Source of the DNA: Caldimicrobium sp964493015
Lineage (GTDB): Bacteria > Desulfobacterota > Thermodesulfobacteria > Thermodesulfobacteriales > Thermodesulfobacteriaceae
Direction: 5' to 3'
DNA: 64,000 nt
Assembly: GCA_964493015.1 (NCBI GenBank)
Contig: CAZBLU010000003.1
Span: 9,574 to 73,573 of the forward strand
Part shown: piece by piece, positions 7,647 through 16,375 of the stretch
Numbering within the stretch: the stretch's first letter is position 1
Layout: every line of letters starts with the position of its first letter
Program-made: the position numbers and the translations under genes
Notes under the pieces: generated by a model
Told to the model about the DNA's origin: nothing
Seen by the model: only the letters and a program-made list of their open reading frames with translations
Databases searched by the model: none

Positions 7647-9167
7647 ATGGCCCTCCATCAAAAAAAGAGTTGTCTTTTTGAAGAAGAGTTTCTTTTAGAG
7701 GAAGTGGATGAAAATCTTTTGGAAGAGGAAGTTAAGCGGAATAAGACTGATGAGTCTTTACGTATATACATTAATGAGGTTTTTAATCATAAATTACTAA
7801 CGAAAGAGGATGAGATAAGGATTGGGAAGACCATTGAGGAAAATGAAAGGCTAATTCTCACAGAGATATTTACTTATCCCACGCAGATTATGAAATTTTA
7901 TCAGATTTTAAGGGGTATTGAAAAGGGAAATAATCTCTCTCTTTACTTTAAGGACTATGAAGAATTGGAAAAGGATCGTGAAAAAAAGGAGGCTTGGCTC
8001 ACCAAACTTAAAGGGGCCCTTTTAAATCTATTGGACTTGGACACTAATAGTCAAGAGTGGGAACAAAGAGTGGAAATTGTTCTTAATTATCTTTATGAGC
8101 TTCGTCCTACTAAATTACTCTTGGATGAATTAACTTGTGAGATTTTAGAGACCCATAAAAAAATTCAAGCCTTTGAAAATTTAAAGGCCAAAGTTTTGCA
8201 AAATTGCCCAAATTTGAAAATAGATCTGGAAGAATTACTGGCCTCAAATGGGAGGGGAAGGAAAAAGAGTAAGAGGTTTAAAGATTTAGAGACCTTGCCA
8301 GAGGTGCAAAGATTTACTTTTGAAGGGAGTAAACTTTATCATGATATTCAGAGTAGCCTAAATTTTTTTGGGAAAAGCCTTGAAGAGGTCAAAAGTTCTT
8401 CAGAGAAGATTAATCAAGCCTTTTTGAAGATAAAAAGAGGAAAGGAGGAACTTGTTAAGGCAAACCTGAGGCTTATACTTTCCATAGCCAGGAAATATGC
8501 TCCTAAAGGAGCCTTACTCTCTGATCTCATCCAAGAAGGTAATATTGGCCTTCTTAAGGCTGTAGAAAAATTTGATTATCGTCGGGGCTTTAAGTTTTCT
8601 ACCTATGCCACCTGGTGGATTAGACAAAATATTACTAAATATTTGGCAGAAAATACGAGGACCATTAGAATTCCTGTTCACATTATTGAGGTAATTTATA
8701 AAATTAGCAAGATAGTTTCAACTAAATTTTATCAGGAATACGGAAGGGATCCTACCTTGGAAGAGCTTTCTAAGGAAACAGGCCTTTCTATAGAGAGACT
8801 AAGTTATATTTTTAAAGTTATGAAACAACCAGTTTCCTTAGAGTCTTCCATAGGAGAGGAAGAGGAAACCACATTAAAGGATTTCATAGAGGATCAAAAT
8901 GTCTTAAAACCTGATGAGGTTACCTTTAATTATGCTCTTTCAGAAAAGATAAGAGAACTCTTAAAGACCCTTTCAGCCAGAGAAGAAAAGGTTATTCGCT
9001 TGAGATTTGGTATTGGTGAAAGAGAGGCTTATACTTTAGAAGAGGTAGGGCGGAAATTTAAAGTAACTAAAGAGAGGATTCGCCAAATTGAGAGTATGGC
9101 CTTGAGGAAATTAAAACATCCTAATAGGCTAAAACTCCTGAAAAATTTTCTCCACCATGGCTCTTGA
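7647..9167 (+). CDS. rpoD: Primary RNA polymerase sigma factor (sigma70/SigA)
   Basis: 506 residues with region 1.2 (about 38-75, LTKEDEIRIGKTIEE), a non-conserved insert (about 90-260), region 2 (ANLRLILSIARKY, DLIQEGNIGLLKAVEKFDY, STYATWWIRQNI), region 3 (IPVHIIE onwards) and region 4 (LSAREEKVIRLRFG, VTKERIRQIE). The long insert and full regions 2-4 mark a housekeeping sigma. AAGGAGG precedes the ATG. It ends the rpsU-mutS2-dnaG-rpoD series and overlaps the next gene by 11 bases, so haem-pathway expression may be coupled to it. Confidence 0.97.
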   Translation: MALHQKKSCLFEEEFLLEEVDENLLEEEVKRNKTDESLRIYINEVFNHKLLTKEDEIRIGKTIEENERLILTEIFTYPTQIMKFYQILRGIEKGNNLSLYFKDYEELEKDREKKEAWLTKLKGALLNLLDLDTNSQEWEQRVEIVLNYLYELRPTKLLLDELTCEILETHKKIQAFENLKAKVLQNCPNLKIDLEELLASNGRGRKKSKRFKDLETLPEVQRFTFEGSKLYHDIQSSLNFFGKSLEEVKSSSEKINQAFLKIKRGKEELVKANLRLILSIARKYAPKGALLSDLIQEGNIGLLKAVEKFDYRRGFKFSTYATWWIRQNITKYLAENTRTIRIPVHIIEVIYKISKIVSTKFYQEYGRDPTLEELSKETGLSIERLSYIFKVMKQPVSLESSIGEEEETTLKDFIEDQNVLKPDEVTFNYALSEKIRELLKTLSAREEKVIRLRFGIGEREAYTLEEVGRKFKVTKERIRQIESMALRKLKHPNRLKLLKNFLHHGS

Positions 9168-10155
9168 CAAATCCACACCATTACTTTTAGAAAAGGAGCT
9201 AATTAGGATTTTGCAGAAAGATTTCCCTCTGCAATCGCGCCCCTTTCAAACTATAGCTCAAAGATTTAACCTCAAGGAAGAAGATATTCTAATTCTTTTG
9301 CAAAAATGGCAGTCTGAGGGTAAATTGCGGCAGATTTCAGCTATTTTTAATCCTTTCTCCTTTGCCCATCAATCTTCCCTCTTTGCCTTTAAGGTTGAGG
9401 CAGATTTTTTAGAACAAGCTATAGAGGTCATTAATAGCCATCCAGGAGTTAGTCACAACTATCTGAGAAACCATAACTTTAATCTTTGGTTCACCTTAGT
9501 GGTCCCCCCTGGAGAGGATCTCTTAAAGGAAGCAGAAGACCTCTTTCAAAGATCAGGAGCTAAGGAGTATCTTTATCTACCTATCTTGAAGGTCTTTAAG
9601 ATCTCTGCGGTATTTAACGAGATTAATGGAGAGCTTCAAGAGGAGTTACCTCTTAAACAGAGGGGAGAGGTCATTTTGGAGATAAGCGAAAGAGATAGAA
9701 TTTTAGTTATGGCCTTGCAAGAGCCTTTACCACTTGTTTCTGAACCCTTCAAAGAAATAGCTAAAAAGGTTGCTTTAGAGGAGGAAGAAATCTTTAGATG
9801 GCTTGAGGACATGCAAAAAAAGGGGGCCTTAAGGAGGTTTGGAGCCCTCTTTAAACATCAAAAGCTTGGCTATAAAGAAAATATATTGACCGCTTGGCTT
9901 GTGCCTGAAGAACGAATTGAAGAGGTCGGGAGATTTTTTGCTAACCAATCCTTTATAACCCATTGCTATCTCAGAAAGTCATATCCTCACTGGCCTTATA
10001 ATTTATATACTATGTGCCATTTTAAGGAAGGGGGGTTATCTAAAATTAGTAAAATTGCCCACGATTTAAAACTAAATCACTACTTGGCCTTAGAGACAAT
10101 TAAGGAACTTAAAAAGATACGTCTAAAACTTTTTTATAAATTTGAAAGGGGTTAA
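9157..10155 (+). CDS. ahbAB: Siroheme decarboxylase, AhbA-AhbB fusion
   Basis: Two Lrp/AsnC-like modules in one 332-residue chain. The first (about 1-165) has a winged helix and VSHNYLRNHNFNLWFT; the second (about 175-332) has SERDRILVMALQEPLP, a second winged helix, then ITHCYLRKSYPHWPYNLYTM. The Y-R and WPYNLYTM signatures are those of AhbA/AhbB (and NirD/L/G/H), which decarboxylate siroheme to 12,18-didecarboxysiroheme in the alternative haem pathway of sulfate reducers and archaea. Automatic annotation often calls such proteins Lrp regulators. Separate ahbA and ahbB are common; here they are joined. ahbC and ahbD are not in the window. Confidence 0.88.
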   Translation: MALDKSTPLLLEKELIRILQKDFPLQSRPFQTIAQRFNLKEEDILILLQKWQSEGKLRQISAIFNPFSFAHQSSLFAFKVEADFLEQAIEVINSHPGVSHNYLRNHNFNLWFTLVVPPGEDLLKEAEDLFQRSGAKEYLYLPILKVFKISAVFNEINGELQEELPLKQRGEVILEISERDRILVMALQEPLPLVSEPFKEIAKKVALEEEEIFRWLEDMQKKGALRRFGALFKHQKLGYKENILTAWLVPEERIEEVGRFFANQSFITHCYLRKSYPHWPYNLYTMCHFKEGGLSKISKIAHDLKLNHYLALETIKELKKIRLKLFYKFERG

Positions 10156-10178
10156 TAAAGTTTATAGAAGTCTTGCTT

Positions 10179-11048
10179 TTAGGGCTTAAAAAAGGGCCAT
10201 ATATATTGAAAGGCTATAAAGAGAATAATAGCTATGAGTAAGAGACTTAGAGCTTTCTGGGGCATTTTCTTTTGAAATTTAGCTCCCAGATATATACCCA
10301 AGGATCCCCCTATTCCAAAGAGTATTCCAAGCAGGTAGTCAGGTCCATGGCCTCCCAGCACAAAAATTAGAACTCCTAACACTGAGGTGAGAAATGTTCC
10401 AAAGAGGGTTGCTCCAGCAAAGATGTAGGGGGGCAATCTGAAAAAGGCAAGGAGTATAGGAGCCATAAGGGCACCTCCACCTATTCCATAAATTCCCCCA
10501 ATGATGCCAATAACTAAGGCAGTTAGAATTAGAGAGGGGTTATTTACTTCATAAACTCTTTGGCTATATTCAAACTTTAATTTAAGTGGGGAAAATAATA
10601 TAGTCTTTGCTGGCTCTGGGGAAAAGGCGTAAGATTTTTTGGGATAAAAGAGATCATAGAGCATTTTTAATCCAATGACAAGTAGGACAGAACCTACCAA
10701 AAATTTAAAATTTTTTAGGTTTTCAAAGAGAGAAATTCTGAGGAAGTAACCAATAACTACGCCTGGGAATGTGCCTATGGTTATGAGGAGTGTAATAGGA
10801 TAATAGAAGCGTTTTTCACGCCAGTAACGGTAAACACCACTGGGAATAGCTATTACATTAAATAGATGATTGGTAGCTGTCACAGGAAGAGAAGTAAAAT
10901 TGAGTATACTCACTTGGAAGGGAAGTAATAAAAAGGCCCCACTTATACCCACAGTAGCACAAAAAAAGGAGATAATGAAGGATATTAGAGGTGGAATAAA
11001 CAAAGGTAATTTGATTTGAGCCACTGGAAAGTAGTAGTCAAGGATCAT
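10179..11048 (-). CDS. TauE/SafE-family membrane permease (sulfite or organic-anion exporter)
   Basis: 289 residues, nearly all hydrophobic, with about eight predicted membrane helices in two similar halves; each half contains a Gly-rich GxxGGxxG-type signature (VGISGAFLLLPFQ in the first, IGGIYGIGGGALMAP in the second). That twofold pattern is typical of TauE/SafE (DUF81) carriers. In a sulfur-metabolising organism sulfite or sulfonate export is plausible, but the substrate cannot be read from sequence. It lies 12 bases after the M48 protease and probably shares its promoter. Confidence 0.88.
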   Translation of the reverse strand: MILDYYFPVAQIKLPLFIPPLISFIISFFCATVGISGAFLLLPFQVSILNFTSLPVTATNHLFNVIAIPSGVYRYWREKRFYYPITLLITIGTFPGVVIGYFLRISLFENLKNFKFLVGSVLLVIGLKMLYDLFYPKKSYAFSPEPAKTILFSPLKLKFEYSQRVYEVNNPSLILTALVIGIIGGIYGIGGGALMAPILLAFFRLPPYIFAGATLFGTFLTSVLGVLIFVLGGHGPDYLLGILFGIGGSLGIYLGAKFQKKMPQKALSLLLIAIILFIAFQYIWPFFKP

Positions 11049-11060
11049 CTATCTCATGGT

Positions 11061-12323
11061 TTACAGACGATAAAATCTCCTATAGCAGTCCTCATACCAT
11101 GGGGCATCCTTTGGTCCTATTTCTAAGGCCTTTTTATAATTCTCTTTGGCTTGATTGATACGCCCTAAATTTTCCAAGTTTCTTCCCGCATAATAATAAA
11201 CAGAGCCTTCAAAGGGGATAAGTTTTTTTGCCTTTTCAAAATAAGCTAAACTTCTTTCCCAGTTATTAAGACCAAACTCAGAGAGACCACAGAGATAATG
11301 GGCTGAAAAAAGCTCTGGATTAAACTTAAGAGCTCTAAAGGCATAATCGCGAGCAGAGATATAGTTTTTCTCCTTAAGATGAATTTTAGCTAAATAGATA
11401 AGGGCGGGGACATTTTTGGGATAAAGCTCCAAGGCCTTTTGGAAGTGTCTCTCAGCCCTTTCATAATCCCTCTCTTTATAGGCCCTCTTTCCTTTTTCAC
11501 ATTCATCAAAGGAAGGTTTGGTTTGTAAAAGATTTCTTCGTATCTCCTCAAATTTAGTTGAACTCTTAATAAAGCTACCAGTGGGCCTATATTGAGCTAT
11601 CCTACTTTGCCAATCCTTAATACGGCTTTCTGGAAGGGGGTGGGTGGAAAGCCACTCAGGAGGTCTCATTTTTTCCATCTTTTTAAATCTTTCAAAGACT
11701 TTAAGCATTCCCTCTGGGGAATACCCTGAGTTTATAAGGAGGATAAAGGCTGCTTCATCTGCCTCTCTCTCTTGATCCCTACTAAATTTTAAACTAAGAA
11801 GCCCTGCTGAAAACCTACCCAACTGAAAAAGTAGTTCTCCACTAAGATTTTGAGGCAATAATATAGCGCCTATTTGAAGTAGTAAATTCAAGGCCATTTG
11901 TTTTTCCACAAAACGGGCATGATGTCTCCTTTCAATGTGACCTAATTCATGCCCCAAAATTCCCGCCAATTCGTCTTCATCTTCCAAGGTTAAAAAGATA
12001 CCTCTCGTTATTATTACAGGCCCTCCAGGGAGGGCAAAGGCATTGACGACTCCGGAGTTTACTAAATAAAATTGATAATCCATTTTTCTTTGGGTCCTTT
12101 GAGCAAGTTTTTTACCAAGGACATTGATATAAAGCTGAACATCTTCTTCAGGATATAGACCTTCAAATTCATCTATAGAGGCAGGTAAGTATAGTTTTCC
12201 GAGCTCTATTTCCCTTTCTTCGGAGATTATCCTTAAAGAAAAGCCATTGCTTTGATGGGAGGAGCAACTAATCGAAACTAACAATAAAAGAAAAAGGATA
12301 AAAAATTTGAGGTAGGGAATCAT
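11061..12323 (-). CDS. M48-family metalloprotease lipoprotein with TPR repeats (BepA-like)
   Basis: 420 residues. The N-terminus is a lipoprotein signal ending SISC with Cys20 as the lipidation site. The zinc protease motif HELGH occupies 125-129, and the third ligand lies in the downstream READEAAF. The C-terminal third (about 265-420) consists of TPR-type helical pairs (for example AERHFQKALELYPKNVPA). The same order is found in BepA/YfgC, a periplasmic protease-chaperone for outer-membrane protein assembly. That role is an inference from architecture. It has a well-formed upstream promoter. Confidence 0.92.
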   Translation of the reverse strand: MIPYLKFFILFLLLLVSISCSSHQSNGFSLRIISEEREIELGKLYLPASIDEFEGLYPEEDVQLYINVLGKKLAQRTQRKMDYQFYLVNSGVVNAFALPGGPVIITRGIFLTLEDEDELAGILGHELGHIERRHHARFVEKQMALNLLLQIGAILLPQNLSGELLFQLGRFSAGLLSLKFSRDQEREADEAAFILLINSGYSPEGMLKVFERFKKMEKMRPPEWLSTHPLPESRIKDWQSRIAQYRPTGSFIKSSTKFEEIRRNLLQTKPSFDECEKGKRAYKERDYERAERHFQKALELYPKNVPALIYLAKIHLKEKNYISARDYAFRALKFNPELFSAHYLCGLSEFGLNNWERSLAYFEKAKKLIPFEGSVYYYAGRNLENLGRINQAKENYKKALEIGPKDAPWYEDCYRRFYRL

Positions 12324-12335
12324 ACCTTCTAGTTT

Positions 12336-12364
12336 ATTATAATCAAAAAAAATTTTTTGTCCAA
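12336..12364 (-). promoter_or_regulatory. Sigma70-type promoter for the M48 protease-TauE pair
   Basis: On the minus strand TTGGAC is followed after exactly 17 bases by a perfect TATAAT. The spacer is an A-tract then a T-tract (six A, eight T), which would be bent DNA. The -10 ends about 12 bases before the protease ATG, so the leader must be very short and no ribosome site fits well. Confidence 0.6.
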
Positions 12365-12498
12365 GATCTCAATTTTAAATGAATAAATGGGAGATTACAG
12401 GAAAGAATAACAGGTTTTAAGAGAAAATTTTCTGTATTAAGCTTTATTTTTACCTTTCATAGGGCTTAAAATGGTTTCTCTGAAGTTTATCCTGGCTC

Positions 12499-12526
12499 TT
12501 GACAAATAAAATTTATGATATATTTT
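12499..12526 (+). promoter_or_regulatory. Candidate promoter for the speD run
   Basis: TTGACA at 12499-12504, 16-base AT-rich spacer, TATTTT at 12521-12526. The expected start point falls in the CCCCG that begins a small hairpin, giving a GC-rich discriminator of the kind linked to growth-rate control; that link is inference. Confidence 0.55.
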
Positions 12527-12529
12527 ATT

Positions 12530-12544
12530 CCCCGTCTCTCGGGG
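12530..12544 (+). other. Short perfect hairpin in the speD leader
   Basis: CCCCG, loop TCTCT, CGGGG: a five-pair GC stem just upstream of the speD ribosome site (GGGGGTGGG at 12559-12567). I recognise no riboswitch class. The stem lies close to the likely transcription start, so it might stabilise the 5' end or may not be transcribed in full. Confidence 0.4.
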
Positions 12545-12570
12545 GCTAACTTTTGAAGGGGGTGGGAAAG

Positions 12571-13017
12571 ATGAAAAATTTTGAAAAACTTGAGTATGGT
12601 TTTGGTCAACATCTTATTTTAGATGGCTATGGAGCTAATTATGAAAAGCTTAAAGATTTAGATTTTATCTTTAATTTCCTGAATAAATATCCTGATGACA
12701 TTGAGATGACCAAAATAATGCCTCCATATGTATTTAAATATTATGCCCCTGACCCTGAGGATTGGGGGATTTCTGGTTTTGTGATCATTGCTGAGAGTCA
12801 TATCAGTATCCATACTTTCCCTGAAAAACGTTTCCTTAGTGTGGATATCTTTTCCTGTAAACCCTTTGATGTAGATAAGGCTATTCAGGATATAACTGAG
12901 ATGTTTGAGATCCAGAAAAGCGAAATTAGACTTCTGGATAGAGGCTTAGAGTTTCCTCGCTCCATTAGAGCGGTGGAGAATTTTATCCGTCTGGAGCGGA
13001 AAAACATTCTTCTTTAA
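12571..13017 (+). CDS. speD: S-adenosylmethionine decarboxylase proenzyme (SpeD family)
   Basis: Pyruvoyl enzyme of the class 1 bacterial type, about 148 residues. The self-cleavage motif AESHISIHTFPEKRF is intact, with Ser76 expected to become the pyruvoyl group and His77 beside it; the processing Cys lies in DIFSCKPF. The ATG at 12571 is chosen over an upstream TTG because GGGGGTGGG is correctly placed for it. The product normally yields the aminopropyl donor for spermidine. speB follows 2 bases later, which raises the alternative that this homologue decarboxylates another substrate such as arginine. Confidence 0.92.
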   Translation: MKNFEKLEYGFGQHLILDGYGANYEKLKDLDFIFNFLNKYPDDIEMTKIMPPYVFKYYAPDPEDWGISGFVIIAESHISIHTFPEKRFLSVDIFSCKPFDVDKAIQDITEMFEIQKSEIRLLDRGLEFPRSIRAVENFIRLERKNILL

Positions 13018-13019
13018 AA

Positions 13020-13880
13020 ATGAAAATTCCTTTTCTTGGGCTACCTGACCATCCTCAGGCCAAGGTAGCCCTTCTTCCTATACCTTTAGAACAGACCACT
13101 ACCTGGCTTAAGGGAACAGGTTTTGCTCCTCTTGAAATCCTAAAGGTTAGCCCATATTTAGAATTCTTTGAGGAAGAAACAGGGCTGTCCCCACACCAAG
13201 AGATAGGTTTTTTCACCTATCCCCTTGAGGAATTCCCCTTTTCTTTAGATGAGGCTTTAGCTAAGGTAGAAAGCTTAACCTCTTTGGCAGTTACCTCTCA
13301 CTTTCTTCCTATCCTCTTAGGGGGCGAACATACCCTTACCTTAGGTGCCATCAGAGCCTTAAAAAAGGTCTATCCCGATCTCAAGATCCTTCACTTAGAT
13401 GCCCATTTGGATTTTAGAGATACCTATTTGGGAACAAAGGTGAACCACGCTACAGTGATGAGGAGAATTCATGAGCTGGGCATTCCTATTTTGAGTGTGG
13501 GGATTCGGGCTATATCAGAAGAAGAATTTAAAGCCATAAAGGAAAAAAGGCTCTCCGTCATCTTTGCTCATGAAATTTACCAAAATTTTCCCTCAGTCTT
13601 GAGAAGGATTGAAGATTTTCTCAAAGATGGGGCCATTTATTTAAGCTTAGATATGGATGCTTTAGATCCCTCTCTTGCCCCTGGTGTTGGAACCCCTGAG
13701 CCAGGAGGATTGCTTTGGCCAGAGTTACTCTCTATTTTAAAAGTCCTTGCTAAAGCAAGGGTTATAGGGTTGGATCTCGTTGAGGTAAGACCTATACCTC
13801 ACTACCCTTTTACAGAGTTCTTAGTAGGAAAAATTATTCTCAAATTTACTGCCTATATGGCTAAGTTTTCTCAAGAATGA
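13020..13880 (+). CDS. speB: Agmatinase-family ureohydrolase
   Basis: 286 residues with all manganese ligands: GGEHTLT, HLDAHLDFRD and SLDMDALDPSLAPGVGTPE. Family members hydrolyse agmatine to putrescine and urea; thermophile homologues can instead use aminopropylagmatine to make spermidine directly. Placement next to speD supports a polyamine role in either route. No aminopropyltransferase or classical arginine decarboxylase lies nearby. It starts 2 bases after the speD stop without its own ribosome site, so translation is probably coupled, and it overlaps the next gene by 4 bases. Confidence 0.93.
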   Translation: MKIPFLGLPDHPQAKVALLPIPLEQTTTWLKGTGFAPLEILKVSPYLEFFEEETGLSPHQEIGFFTYPLEEFPFSLDEALAKVESLTSLAVTSHFLPILLGGEHTLTLGAIRALKKVYPDLKILHLDAHLDFRDTYLGTKVNHATVMRRIHELGIPILSVGIRAISEEEFKAIKEKRLSVIFAHEIYQNFPSVLRRIEDFLKDGAIYLSLDMDALDPSLAPGVGTPEPGGLLWPELLSILKVLAKARVIGLDLVEVRPIPHYPFTEFLVGKIILKFTAYMAKFSQE

Positions 13881-14464
13881 GTTTATATCACCGTTTAGCT
13901 AAACTTCTGTTTGAGGCCTCCCTTCTTAAGCGAATTGAAAGGACTGGATATAGCTATCTCGGCACAGGAAGGGAAAATGTGGCAGCTCACTCCTTTGGTG
14001 TCCTCTTTTGTGCCTATGTGTTAAGTCAGAAATTTAAAGGAAAAATTGATGAAAATAAGCTCTTTAAAATGGCCCTTTTTCATGACTTTGTTGAGGCAAG
14101 GACCGGGGATTTCAATGCGGTAAATAAGCTTTACAACCAAGCTGACGAAAGAAAGGCCCTTAATGAGGCCTTGGAGGGACTTTTTTTTGCCGAGGAAGTG
14201 CTTAATTTATATGAAGAATATAGAAAAGGTGAGTCCTTAGAGGCTAAGCTTGTTCATGATGCCGATGTTTTAGACCTTATTGTGCAACTTAAGGAGCAAA
14301 AGGACCTCAATAACCCCTTTGCTGAACGCTGGATAAATTATGCTAAAAGAAGGCTTATCCTCGAAGAGTCTAAAGGGCTTGCTGAGGCTATCACGGAGAC
14401 TGAGTGGTGCTCCTGGTGGCTTGAGAGATTACTAAAGGAAAGAAATGAAAGTAATAGGTCCTGA
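13877..14464 (+). CDS. HD-domain phosphohydrolase (YfbR/5'-deoxynucleotidase-like)
   Basis: 195 residues. The HD metal site is visible as AAHSFGVLFCAY, LFHDFVEARTGD and VHDADVLDLIVQLKEQ, the order seen in the YfbR/HDDC2 family that dephosphorylates deoxynucleoside monophosphates. ERTGYSYLGTGRENVAAHS at the start also fits. It overlaps speB by 4 bases and the next gene by 20, so it belongs to the same transcript. Substrate is inferred from the family only. Confidence 0.85.
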   Translation: MSLYHRLAKLLFEASLLKRIERTGYSYLGTGRENVAAHSFGVLFCAYVLSQKFKGKIDENKLFKMALFHDFVEARTGDFNAVNKLYNQADERKALNEALEGLFFAEEVLNLYEEYRKGESLEAKLVHDADVLDLIVQLKEQKDLNNPFAERWINYAKRRLILEESKGLAEAITETEWCSWWLERLLKERNESNRS

Positions 14465-15452
14465 AAATTGCCTCTCCTGCGGAAAATGCCTCCCCCAATG
14501 CCCAAGCTATCGCTTCTATCTCCAAGAAAGCTTCTCCCCAAGAGGTAGAAATTTCCTTTTATCTAAGGGGCTCTATTCCCCAAGCCTTGATTTTTGCCTT
14601 TTCTGTGAGAGATGCTCTAAAATTTGCCCTCAGGGTATTAGCTTTCCTAAGGCTTATCTTATTAAAAAGGCAAGGGAAAAGAAACCTCCTATTCCCCATC
14701 TCCAAGATTCTTTATATCTTTTAAAATTTTTACCATTAAATCAAAATATTATCAAAGATTTCAAAGAAGAAATTTTACAAAATTTTAAGGAAGGGGACTT
14801 TTACATTTATTTGTCCTGCGGGCTGAAACATCTCTATCCTGAAGCTTTTTTTAAATTTTTAGGGCTCTTGAAAAGGGAATCCCTAAGACCATGTATTCCC
14901 TCTGGGCAGAGCTGTTGTGGAATACCCTATCTGAGCTCTGGCTATATTGATGTGGTTAGGGACTATGCTAAAAATATCCTCCAAAAATTTGCAGAACCCA
15001 AACCCATAGTTACCTTTTGTGCTACCTGTTTTTGGGTGTTGAAAAGGGTTTATCCTCTTTTATTTGCTGAAGAGAAGGAAGGCGAGGCTTTTAAAGAGCT
15101 ATCTCAAAGATGTTATTTTGTTTTTGATTTTCTAAAAATTTTTTTACAAAAAAACATAGAGTTAGAAAACAAAAAGGAGATCCTTTATCATTTTCCATGT
15201 CATCTAAATTTTCCCTTGACTTCTGAGGAAAAAAATCTAAAAAATATATTAGGAGCTAAAGATTTTTGTTGTGGTTCAGCGAAGCTCTCCCTCTGGTTGA
15301 GAGGTTTTCAAAGAGAATATGCTAAACTTTGGAAGGGTGAATTAATGGGTAAATTTTACTTGGCAACTTTATGCACAGGTTGCTATTTAAATTTTAGTTT
15401 TTTACTTAGGGAGCCTCCAAAGATCATGCACTGGTTGGAGTTTCTCCTATGA
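14445..15452 (+). CDS. (Fe-S)-binding protein with two 4Fe-4S and two CCG motifs (GlcF/HdrD-like)
   Basis: 335 residues. Two ferredoxin-type clusters are encoded at Cys9/12/15/19 and Cys51/54/57/61. The C-terminal part has the paired cysteine-rich CCG motifs (GQSCCGIPYLS and KDFCCGSAKLS). This matches the iron-sulfur subunits of glycolate/lactate oxidases and HdrD-like subunits, which pass electrons between a flavoprotein and quinone or thiols. No flavin subunit lies next to it, so the partner is unknown. It overlaps the HD gene by 20 bases and the radical SAM gene by 4. Confidence 0.85.
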   Translation: MKVIGPENCLSCGKCLPQCPSYRFYLQESFSPRGRNFLLSKGLYSPSLDFCLFCERCSKICPQGISFPKAYLIKKAREKKPPIPHLQDSLYLLKFLPLNQNIIKDFKEEILQNFKEGDFYIYLSCGLKHLYPEAFFKFLGLLKRESLRPCIPSGQSCCGIPYLSSGYIDVVRDYAKNILQKFAEPKPIVTFCATCFWVLKRVYPLLFAEEKEGEAFKELSQRCYFVFDFLKIFLQKNIELENKKEILYHFPCHLNFPLTSEEKNLKNILGAKDFCCGSAKLSLWLRGFQREYAKLWKGELMGKFYLATLCTGCYLNFSFLLREPPKIMHWLEFLL

Positions 15453-16375
15453 GGGAATACCCTTCCTATCTAAAGTTATTGGAAAAAGGTGAACTTGAGC
15501 GAAGGATTGATGCTCTCTATGAATATATGAGTCCCTGTAGGCTCTGTCCTCATGAATGCAAAGTGGATCGCCTAAAGGGTGAAAGGGGTTTTTGTAGAGT
15601 TGGAGCTAAGCCTGTGGTAGCAAGTTATGGCCCCCATTTTGGAGAGGAAAGGCCTTTAGTTGGGACCTCTGGTTCAGGCACTATCTTTTTTACCTACTGT
15701 AATATGGCCTGTGTCTATTGCCAGAACTGGGAAATAAGTCATTTAGGAGAGGGTGAGGAAATAGAGGTGGAGGATCTCGCGAAAATTATGCTAATTTTAC
15801 AGGTATGGGGTTGTCATAATATTAATTTGGTTACTCCCACCCATCAGATCGCATTTATTGTGGAGGCCATAAAAAGGGCTGCAGAAAAGGGTTTATGCCT
15901 GCCCATTGTCTATAATTGTGGAGGATATGAATCGGTAGAAACCTTAAAGCTTCTTGAGGACATAATTGATATCTATATGCCCGATATAAAATATATGGAT
16001 GCCCAAGTGGCCTTAAGGCTTTCTAAGATCAGAAATTATCCTGAGAGGGTGAAAGAGGCTGTCAAAGAGATGCATAGGCAGGTAGGGGACTTAGTGATAG
16101 AGGGAGGGATAGCTAAAAGAGGCTTGATTATAAGGCATCTTGTTTTACCTGGGGATCTCTCTCAAACAGAGGAGGTCATTAAATTTGTAGCTGAGGAAGT
16201 CTCCCCTGATACCTATTTTAATCTTATGGATCAATATAGGCCCTGTGGAGATGCTTGGAAATATCCTCCCCTTGATCGCAAAATCACTAAAGAAGAATGG
16301 AATAGAGCCCTTGGCTTAGCCTTCAAATATGGACTTAAAAGGCTTGATGATAGAAGAGCCCGTTTCTGGGACTAA
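15449..16375 (+). CDS. Radical SAM protein, PflX/COG1313 family
   Basis: 308 residues. An N-terminal Cys cluster (CRLCPHECKVDR then ERGFCRVG) precedes the radical SAM motif FFTYCNMACVYCQNWE (Cys84, Cys88, Cys91). The order matches PflX-type proteins, relatives of pyruvate formate-lyase activase whose target is generally unknown. There is no glycyl-radical enzyme beside it. It begins in a 4-base overlap with the Fe-S protein, and that pairing suggests a shared redox job, which is inference. Confidence 0.88.
   Translation: MREYPSYLKLLEKGELERRIDALYEYMSPCRLCPHECKVDRLKGERGFCRVGAKPVVASYGPHFGEERPLVGTSGSGTIFFTYCNMACVYCQNWEISHLGEGEEIEVEDLAKIMLILQVWGCHNINLVTPTHQIAFIVEAIKRAAEKGLCLPIVYNCGGYESVETLKLLEDIIDIYMPDIKYMDAQVALRLSKIRNYPERVKEAVKEMHRQVGDLVIEGGIAKRGLIIRHLVLPGDLSQTEEVIKFVAEEVSPDTYFNLMDQYRPCGDAWKYPPLDRKITKEEWNRALGLAFKYGLKRLDDRRARFWD

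Noticed and set aside
9157..10155. Lrp-type double regulator
   Set aside because: The two winged-helix modules look like a regulator, but the NYLR...NLWFT and WPYNLYTM signatures belong to siroheme decarboxylases.
12530..12544. SAM- or polyamine-sensing riboswitch before speD
   Set aside because: Only a five-pair hairpin is present, with no room for a known aptamer between the promoter and the ribosome site.
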